Positions 58,495 to 64,000 of a stretch of DNA of 64,000 nucleotides are shown here, piece by piece. The position numbers and the translations under genes are program-made. Positions within the stretch are counted from its first letter, which is position 1; the number at the start of each line of letters is the position of its first letter. This DNA is from Streptomyces jeddahensis (GTDB lineage: Bacteria; Actinomycetota; Actinomycetes; Streptomycetales; Streptomycetaceae): the NCBI RefSeq assembly GCF_001642995.1, contig NZ_LOHS01000164.1, forward strand, positions 29,424 to 93,423, in the 5' to 3' direction. Under the pieces are notes generated by a model. The model was not told the DNA's origin and made no database searches. It saw nothing but the letters and a program-made list of their open reading frames with translations.

Positions 58495-59061
58495 TCAGGA
58501 GGCGGGTTCGATGGTGACAGCGGCCGTGTCTGTGGCGGCCAGCTGCTCGGTGACGCTCTCAGGAACGTGGCCCAGGATGATCACGCCGTAGGCGTAGGAG
58601 GCGTCACGGTAGTAGATGGCCAGGTTGCCCCAGGGTGCGTAGTAGGCGAGATCGCCGACGCGGGGGTCGGCTCCCGCCGGGGCGCCGGAGGTGGACAGGC
58701 GGCGGGACAGATCGGCGATCTTCTCCGTCCCGTGGAAGTCCGTGAGGGTCAGGTTGAGGGGCAGCTGTTCGGCGAAGTCCCGGGCGGCGGCGCTGTCGTT
58801 CAAGGTGACGTCGACGGGGGCGCCGTCGATGGTGAGCCTGATGGTGTTCACGGTGGTCCTGCCAGAGGGTGTCGTCGGCGCGGGGGTCGCCGTCGTCCGC
58901 TGCGGTGTGGTGGGGGCGGGCGCTGTGGTGAGGGCTGAGCTCGCCTTCGTCCGCTGCGGTGTCTTCGTGGAGGGAGACGAGGCCTGGGTGCAGGCGGTCA
59001 CGCTGAGCAGCAGGGCAGCGGTCACGGCGGCGCGGGTGCGAGTGGGGAGGGCGGCCGGCAT
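58495..59061 (-). CDS. Cyclophilin-like-fold lipoprotein
   Basis: 188 residues. Lipoprotein signal (AAVTAALLLSVTACTQ, Cys at residue 24), a Thr/Pro-rich linker with repeated TTAPAPTTPQRTTATPAPTT, then a cyclophilin-like (PF18050-type) domain: TIRLTIDGAPVDVTLNDSAA, ARDFAEQLPLNLTLTDFHGT, DLAYYAPWGNLAIYYRD and GVIILGHVPES. Anchored outside the cell; role unknown. Confidence 0.85.
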   Translation of the reverse strand: MPAALPTRTRAAVTAALLLSVTACTQASSPSTKTPQRTKASSALTTAPAPTTPQRTTATPAPTTPSGRTTVNTIRLTIDGAPVDVTLNDSAAARDFAEQLPLNLTLTDFHGTEKIADLSRRLSTSGAPAGADPRVGDLAYYAPWGNLAIYYRDASYAYGVIILGHVPESVTEQLAATDTAAVTIEPAS

Positions 59062-59171
59062 AGGCGTCCAGGCATTCAGTCGGGTCCAGGGATTCGGCCG
59101 AGTCAGGGAGGCCGCGCCCTCGCCGGGCCGGGCAGCGTGGACGCCCGGCCCCCGGGGGCATCGGCTTACGG

Positions 59172-59491
59172 TCAGGGCTTCAGGAGGGCCTTGATGGCGC
59201 GGCGCTCGTCCATCGCCTTGTAGCCCTCGGCGACCTGCTCCAGGGGCAGGGTGAGGTCGAAGACCTTGCCCGGGTTGATGCGGCCGTCGAAGACCCGCTG
59301 GATGAGGTCGGGCAGGTAGCCGCGCACCGGAGCCGGACCCCCGCGGAGGCCGACGTGGGAGAAGAACAGCTCCTGGCCGTCGAACGCCACGCCGTGCGGA
59401 ACGCCGACGAAGCCGACGTTGCCGCCCGGGCGGGTGGAGCGCAGCGCCTGGCGCATCGACTCCTGCGTGCCCACGCACTCCAGGCGCCGGG
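59172..59491 (-). pseudogene. C-terminal fragment of a zinc-type alcohol dehydrogenase
   Basis: Reads ECVGTQESMRQALRSTRPGG, NVGFVGVPHGVAFDGQELFF, RVFDGRINPGKVFDLTLPLE and ends AIKALLKP. This is the last third of an MDR alcohol dehydrogenase; the catalytic domain and most of the Rossmann fold are missing, cut near 59491 (before LECVG). The remaining frame is undamaged, consistent with a deletion. Confidence 0.8.
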
Positions 59492-59552
59492 GGCGTGGAT
59501 GACCGCAAGTCAGTTGGCAGGGCTGATGAAGCCGAGGGGACGTGTGTCGGTC

Positions 59553-60185
59553 TCAGTCCGGAGGTCGCAGGAAATCCTTGATCCGGGCGAGGGTGTGCTG
59601 GGTGCTCGTATGCACGTGACCGGTCATGCCGAGTGATCGGGCCGTGGCGACGTGGCCTGGAGTGTCGTCGATGAACAGGGCATCGGCGGGGTCGGCATCG
59701 ATGCGGTGGAGCGCGGCCGTGTAGATGCGGGGGTCGGGTTTGGCGCATCCGACTTCGCAGGACAAGACGATGGCATCCACGATGTCCAAAAGTCCGGCGT
59801 TCGCCATTCTGGTGCGCATCTGCGGCCAGGCGTTGCTGACGATGGCGGTCTTCACCGAACCGCGGAGGCGGCGAAGGCACGTCACGAGGGCGTCGTCCCA
59901 GGTCTCCTTGGAGGCCAGGTCACAGCGGATCTCGGCGATGAGATCCTGGCTGATCCCGAGCCGGTCTCGGACGATGTTCCACCAGGCTGCTTCGCTGATA
60001 CGGCCGATGAGTACCTGTTCGTCGTTTCCGCCGAACAGAGCAGATGTAAAGGCGTGTTGAGAAGTGCCGAGCCGGTTGCTCCACTCGGTGGCGGCTGCGG
60101 TCAGGTGGTCCGGGACGAGTACCCCGCCGATGTCGATAAGGATCGCTGGCGCGGCGCTGGGGGCGGTGGTCATCTCTCGGGTCAT
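59553..60185 (-). CDS. HAD-superfamily (IA) hydrolase
   Basis: 210 residues. Motif I AILIDIGGVLVPDH (nucleophile Asp; the usual second Asp is Gly), AIVSNAWPQMRTRM (motif II), SCEVGCAKPDPRIYTAAL (motif III Lys) and ALFIDDTPGHVATARSLGM (motif IV DD). Replacement of the second Asp resembles epoxide-hydrolase N-terminal-domain-like or non-phosphatase HADs; activity uncertain. GGAGGAG lies 4 bases before ATG 60185. Confidence 0.9.
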   Translation of the reverse strand: MTREMTTAPSAAPAILIDIGGVLVPDHLTAAATEWSNRLGTSQHAFTSALFGGNDEQVLIGRISEAAWWNIVRDRLGISQDLIAEIRCDLASKETWDDALVTCLRRLRGSVKTAIVSNAWPQMRTRMANAGLLDIVDAIVLSCEVGCAKPDPRIYTAALHRIDADPADALFIDDTPGHVATARSLGMTGHVHTSTQHTLARIKDFLRPPD

Positions 60186-60215
60186 GATCTCCTCCAGCCT
60201 GGTTCTCCCCGTCCT

Positions 60216-60406
60216 TCACGTACTGCTCGGCGTCGCCCGCTGGAGGTCGCCGGGGTGGGCGTGCACTCCGGCACCGGGGCCGAGATCACGCTCCAGTGCC
60301 CGCACGGCCTGCGACAGCGACGGCTGCGACACATACAGAGCCGAGGCCGCACGGTTGCCCCCCACGATCGACGATCGCAGGAAAACTCCAGCTGCCGAAT
60401 GTCCAT
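60216..60406 (-). pseudogene. LysR-family regulator fragment (frameshifted)
   Basis: Starts MDIRQLEF in one frame and continues in the next with GGNRAASALYVSQPSLSQAV then RALERDLG, which is the LysR helix-turn-helix. The effector domain is absent; a stop follows after about 60 codons. Confidence 0.7.
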
Positions 60407-60643
60407 AGGCGTCCCATGCCTCTCAAGAAAGCGCCGACTCGACTGGCCCGATGCTCCCGACCATGGTTGCGCGAAGGACCGCCTCGGATCTTCTACGACG
60501 TCGACCGAGTGCCGAAGTGGCTTCCAATCTGGAAGTCCAGCGGCGTGAGGCTGCCTTGCAGCATCGCCTGCTCCGGTTCTCCGGGTCGAGAAGAACTCGA
60601 TAATTGAGGTGATCGGCAAGGGCTGGTCGGCCAGACTGGCACT

Positions 60644-61426
60644 GTGCAGCACGATGAAGAGCAACCACTGTCGGGCGGGAACGTCAGCGCCGGCGTCGTC
60701 CGCGTCGGCGATACCGTCCGCCGCCCGACGGGGCCCTGGACTCCAGCAGTGCACGCACTGCTCACCCATCTCTACGAGGTGGGCTTTCGGGCGGCTCCTC
60801 GCCCCCTTGGCATCGACGAGCAAGGCCGGGAGGTACTGACCTTTGTGGCGGGTGAGGTGGTCTGGCCGGACCGATTCGCGCTGCTGGAGCCCTCACAACG
60901 GTTGGCTCGTGTCGCGCGTCTGATCAGGGACTTCCACGATGCCGTGGAGGATTTCACGCCGCCGGCCGACGCCCACTGGCAGGTGCTCATCCCAGCCGAG
61001 GGAGCAGACATCATCGCCCATCAGGACCTGGCGCCGTGGAACCTCGTGGCCGACGGAGACGACGCGTGGGCCTTCATCGACTGGGACACGGCCGGCCCCG
61101 GCACCCGCCTGTGGGACATCGCCTATGCGATGCACGGCTTTATCCCGCTGTCCGCGCATCCCCGCTGGCAACGTACCGATGCTGACGATCGTCTGCGGAT
61201 CTTCGCCGACGCATACGGGCTCGAGGAGACCGAGCGGCGTGACCTGGTGCCCTTGCTGGGCCGCCGCACCCGCGCCATGCACGACTTCCTGCGTGACCAG
61301 GCGACCCAAGGTAACCAGCCTTGGGCGACACTCTGGTCGGAAGGCCACGGCGACGCCTGGCGAAGCGACGCCGAGTACATCGAACAACGCGAAGAACAGT
61401 GGGCACGTGCCCTACTCGCTGGCTGA
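60644..61426 (+). CDS. Aminoglycoside phosphotransferase (APH)-family protein
   Basis: 260 residues. The kinase-like C-lobe is clear: IIAHQDLAPWNLVADGDDAW (catalytic HxDxxxxN, with Asp) and AFIDWDTAGPGTRLWDIAYA (metal-binding Asp). The N-lobe is short, with VVRVGDTVRRPTGPWTPAVH as phosphate-contact region. Such proteins are often annotated as antibiotic kinases, but many phosphorylate other small molecules. GTG 60644 used; no strong ribosome binding site. Confidence 0.87.
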   Translation: MQHDEEQPLSGGNVSAGVVRVGDTVRRPTGPWTPAVHALLTHLYEVGFRAAPRPLGIDEQGREVLTFVAGEVVWPDRFALLEPSQRLARVARLIRDFHDAVEDFTPPADAHWQVLIPAEGADIIAHQDLAPWNLVADGDDAWAFIDWDTAGPGTRLWDIAYAMHGFIPLSAHPRWQRTDADDRLRIFADAYGLEETERRDLVPLLGRRTRAMHDFLRDQATQGNQPWATLWSEGHGDAWRSDAEYIEQREEQWARALLAG

Positions 61427-61509
61427 GCTCGACCACTGTGCCGGAGGGGCATCATGCGCACCGGGGCAGGCCCCGGAGCCACCGACGTCCGAGCCCCGGT
61501 CGGCGTCGG

Positions 61510-62253
61510 CTACGGCGCGACCTCTTCGAGGAGCTGCGGGCCGTTGTTGCGGACGTTGTTGACAGCCGTGGAGACCGGGCGGGCGTCCAGATGACCCCCG
61601 CCGGGCTGGGTCAGCAGCTCGCGCAGTTCGTCGGGGTCCTGGTGGGCGGGGTCGAGCCAGGCGTCGTAGTGGTCTGCCGTGAGCGCGAGCGGCATGCGGG
61701 GGTGCACTCGCCCGGCCGCGTCGGTGGCCTCGGTGGTGATGATGGTGCAGGTCATCCACCAGGCGGCTGGGTCGTCGTCCTGCTTGACCGCGGGATCACG
61801 CCAGTATTCGTACAGGCCGGCGAGCGCCATGACCTGGTCGTCGTGGAGGTGGATGAAGTACGGCTGTTTACGGGTCTTTCCCGTGCCCGGGTCTTTGGCT
61901 TGCTGCCATTCGTAGAAGCCGTCGGCCGGCAGCAGGCAGCGGTGCTTGAGGAACGCGCGGCGGAACGCGGGCTTCTCGTGCACGGTCTCCACCCGGGCGT
62001 TGATCATCCTCGCGCCGATCTTCACGTCCTTCGCCCACGACGGCACCAAGCCCCAGCGCAGCGGCCGCAATTCCCTCCGCGCCGGCGCGGCATCGTCCTT
62101 GTCTCGCCGGGTGCGCTCGAGGACGGCCCACACGTCGTCGGTAGGGGCGACGTTCCAGTTCGGCGCCAACGCCTCCTCCGCGCGCCAGTCGGCGACCTGG
62201 AAGAGCTGGACCAGGTCCTTGGGACTGCGGGTGGAGACGTAACGACCGCACAT
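61510..62253 (-). CDS. SOS-response-associated peptidase, HMCES/YedK family
   Basis: 247 residues. MCGRYVS start with catalytic Cys2 (after Met removal), APNWNVAPTDDVWAV, RWGLVPSWAKD, MINARVETVHEKPAFRRAFL, CLLPADGFYEWQ (Glu) and RVHPRMPLAL (His). Forms a covalent thiazolidine crosslink with abasic sites in single-stranded DNA, protecting them during replication. Stands alone on the minus strand. Confidence 0.95.
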   Translation of the reverse strand: MCGRYVSTRSPKDLVQLFQVADWRAEEALAPNWNVAPTDDVWAVLERTRRDKDDAAPARRELRPLRWGLVPSWAKDVKIGARMINARVETVHEKPAFRRAFLKHRCLLPADGFYEWQQAKDPGTGKTRKQPYFIHLHDDQVMALAGLYEYWRDPAVKQDDDPAAWWMTCTIITTEATDAAGRVHPRMPLALTADHYDAWLDPAHQDPDELRELLTQPGGGHLDARPVSTAVNNVRNNGPQLLEEVAP

Positions 62254-62431
62254 ACAGCCACTGTGCCACCAGTGACGCCGCCGCCCGTAGCGCTGTTGGA
62301 CGCATGTTGCGGGCGCGGCGCGGCTGGGCCGCCGGGCGGCCGCTGCAGCCGCACCGGGAGCCCGCGCGCAGGGAGCACCACGCCGCGGTCAGCTGGGTGG
62401 GCCCGGCATCATGGGACCCGACCCGCCCCCC

Positions 62432-62462
62432 CATTGCATGATCATGCGGGATCATGCATACT
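62432..62462. promoter_or_regulatory. ARG-box-like operator upstream of argG
   Basis: TTGCATGATCATGC (62435 on) and GATCATGCATAC with a short G spacer form two related palindromic half-boxes, ending 7 bp before the argG ATG. They resemble Streptomyces ARG boxes bound by ArgR. Confidence 0.65.
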
Positions 62463-62468
62463 CTTCCT

Positions 62469-63917
62469 ATGTCCAAGGTCCTCACCTCCCTCCCCGCCGG
62501 CGAGCGCGTCGGCATCGCCTTCTCGGGCGGACTCGACACCTCGGTCGCGGTCGCCTGGATGCGCGACAAGGGCGCCGTCCCCTGCACCTACACCGCCGAC
62601 ATCGGCCAGTACGACGAGCCCGACATCGCCTCGGTGCCCGGCCGTGCGAAGACCTACGGTGCCGAGATCGCGCGCCTGGTCGACTGCCGGGCAGCGCTGG
62701 TCGAGGAGGGCCTGGCCGCGCTCACCTGCGGCGCGTTTCACATCCGCTCGGGCGGCCGTGCCTACTTCAACACCACGCCGCTCGGCCGCGCTGTCACCGG
62801 GACCCTCCTGGTCCGGGCGATGCTCGAGGACGACGTACAGATCTGGGGCGACGGCTCGACGTTCAAGGGCAACGACATCGAGCGGTTCTACCGCTACGGC
62901 CTGCTCGCCAACCCGCACCTGCGCATCTACAAGCCGTGGCTGGACGCGGACTTCGTGACCGAACTCGGTGGCCGCAAGGAAATGTCGGAGTGGCTTCTCG
63001 CCCACGGCCTGCCCTATCGCGACAGCACCGAGAAGGCCTACTCCACCGACGCCAACATCTGGGGCGCCACCCACGAGGCCAAGACCCTCGAGCACCTCGA
63101 CACGGCCATCGAGACCGTCGAGCCGATCATGGGCGTGCGGTTCTGGGACCCCGAGGTCGAGATCGCTGCCGAGGATGTGACGATCGGCTTCGAGCAGGGT
63201 CGCCCGGTGACGGTCAACGGCAAGGAGTTCGCCACCGCCGTCGACCTGGTCATGGAGGCCAACGCCATCGGCGGCCGCCACGGCCTGGGCATGTCCGACC
63301 AGATCGAGAACCGGATCATCGAGGCCAAGAGCCGCGGCATCTACGAGGCCCCCGGCATGGCCCTGCTGCACGCGGCCTACGAGCGCCTGGTCAACGCCAT
63401 CCACAACGAGGACACCCTCGCCCAGTACCACAACGAGGGACGGCGCCTCGGCCGCCTGATGTACGAGGGCCGCTGGCTCGACCCGCAGGCCCTGATGATC
63501 CGCGAATCGCTGCAGCGCTGGGTCGGCGCGGCCGTCACCGGCGAAGTCACCCTGCGGCTGCGGCGCGGCGAGGACTACTCGATCCTCGACACGACCGGAC
63601 CGGCGTTCAGCTACCACCCGGACAAGCTGTCCATGGAGCGCACCGAAGACTCGGCGTTCGGCCCGGTGGACCGGATCGGCCAGCTCACCATGCGCAACCT
63701 CGACATCGCCGACTCGCGCGCCAAGCTGGAGCAGTACGCCGGTCTTGGCCTGATCGGCAGCGGCAGCCCCACCGTCGGCGCCGCCCAGGCGGCCGCGACC
63801 GGGCTGATCGGCAGGATGCCGGAAGGCGGCGCCCAGGCCATCGCCTCCCGCGGCAAGACCGAAGGCGACGACGACCAGATGCTCGACCGCGCCGCAATGG
63901 AATCCGGCACCGACTGA
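62469..63917 (+). CDS. argG: Argininosuccinate synthase (E. coli-type)
   Basis: 482 residues. ATP pyrophosphatase P-loop GIAFSGGLDTSVAVAWM, AFHIRSGGRAYFNTTPLGRA, DDVQIWGDGSTFKGNDIERF, STDANIWGATHEAKTLEHLD, and a long C-terminal helix region for tetramerisation. Joins citrulline and aspartate with ATP in arginine biosynthesis. The size and GDGSTFKGNDIERF type match the longer E. coli-like class rather than the ~400-residue class. ATG 62469. Single gene with its own ARG-box-like operator. Confidence 0.96.
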   Translation: MSKVLTSLPAGERVGIAFSGGLDTSVAVAWMRDKGAVPCTYTADIGQYDEPDIASVPGRAKTYGAEIARLVDCRAALVEEGLAALTCGAFHIRSGGRAYFNTTPLGRAVTGTLLVRAMLEDDVQIWGDGSTFKGNDIERFYRYGLLANPHLRIYKPWLDADFVTELGGRKEMSEWLLAHGLPYRDSTEKAYSTDANIWGATHEAKTLEHLDTAIETVEPIMGVRFWDPEVEIAAEDVTIGFEQGRPVTVNGKEFATAVDLVMEANAIGGRHGLGMSDQIENRIIEAKSRGIYEAPGMALLHAAYERLVNAIHNEDTLAQYHNEGRRLGRLMYEGRWLDPQALMIRESLQRWVGAAVTGEVTLRLRRGEDYSILDTTGPAFSYHPDKLSMERTEDSAFGPVDRIGQLTMRNLDIADSRAKLEQYAGLGLIGSGSPTVGAAQAAATGLIGRMPEGGAQAIASRGKTEGDDDQMLDRAAMESGTD

Positions 63918-63936
63918 CCCACCCCCTCGATCAGAA

Positions 63937-63958
63937 CCCGCCCGGCGCCCCGGACGGG
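63937..63958 (+). terminator. Hairpin downstream of argG
   Basis: CCCGCCCGG / CCGGACGGG around a CGCC loop (8 of 9 pairs), 20 bp after the argG stop codon. Confidence 0.55.
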
Positions 63959-64000
63959 GGAATACATCACCGCAGAAGGCCGGCTCGACGCCAACGTCGT

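Noticed and set aside
1..64000. tRNA, rRNA genes and CRISPR arrays
   Set aside because: No tRNA T-loop/acceptor patterns, rRNA stretches or regularly spaced repeats were seen on either strand by eye; a covariance-model scan would settle tRNAs.

Overview
The DNA is very GC-rich, with dense, often 4-bp-overlapping genes, many GTG starts, mycothiol-type enzymes, Tat-dependent lipoproteins and an NgcE-type sugar-binding protein. This points to Streptomyces or a very close relative. The many gene fragments, two TnpB elements and catabolic or resistance islands fit a chromosome arm rather than the core.

Layout. 0-3.7 kb: 5'-truncated copper P-type ATPase, then a DHA2-type MFS exporter behind a CsoR-like operator. 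3.7-5 kb: decayed genes and a truncated TnpB element. 5-7.3 kb: a methyltransferase and an HTH/DUF3291 pair. 7.8-12.7 kb: DUF2264 remnant fused in frame to a truncated LivH-LivM permease, then livG, livF and a monoglyceride-lipase-like hydrolase. 12.7-14.2 kb: quinone oxidoreductase and divergent MarR regulator around a shared operator. 14.6-15.4 kb: a His-rich metal-binding protein and a SmtB/CzrA-type ArsR sensor with related operators.

15.5-31 kb is the most interesting region. A minus-strand operon runs from a 37-residue precursor peptide through a leader-binding protein, CocE-type hydrolase, YcaO enzyme, SagB-like dehydrogenase and two CydDC-like ABC exporters. Immediately upstream lies a FecBCDE-type metal-chelate importer, and divergently an AztD-like beta-propeller gene plus a broken ferredoxin-like gene. 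Two Zur-box-like palindromes sit at the two promoters. My reading is a zinc-repressed RiPP made, exported and re-imported as a metallophore, in a gene setting otherwise typical of NRPS zincophores. A complete TnpB element has inserted between the second permease and the ATPase gene.

31-46.6 kb is a polysaccharide (probably uronate-containing) utilisation locus: LacI regulator, three Gfo/Idh/MocA oxidoreductases, sugar isomerase, 2-hydroxyacid dehydrogenase, NgcEFG-like ABC importer, DeoR-LacI hybrid regulator, DUF2264 hydrolase and a large Tat-secreted PL8 lyase. Repeated GAACAT motifs lie near the importer and lyase promoters.

47-53 kb holds small accessory genes (LOG-like, EF-hand, secreted protein, frameshifted threonine synthase, glyoxalase, mycothiol-dependent enzyme, DUF1062) mixed with gene fragments. 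53.4-57.1 kb looks like a rifamycin-resistance module: a promoter-proximal inverted repeat resembling the rifamycin-associated element, a glycosyltransferase and a HelR-like protein. 57.2-62.3 kb: acyltransferase, cyclophilin-like lipoprotein, ADH and LysR fragments, HAD hydrolase, aminoglycoside-phosphotransferase-like protein and an HMCES/YedK protein. The window closes with argG behind an ARG-box-like operator.
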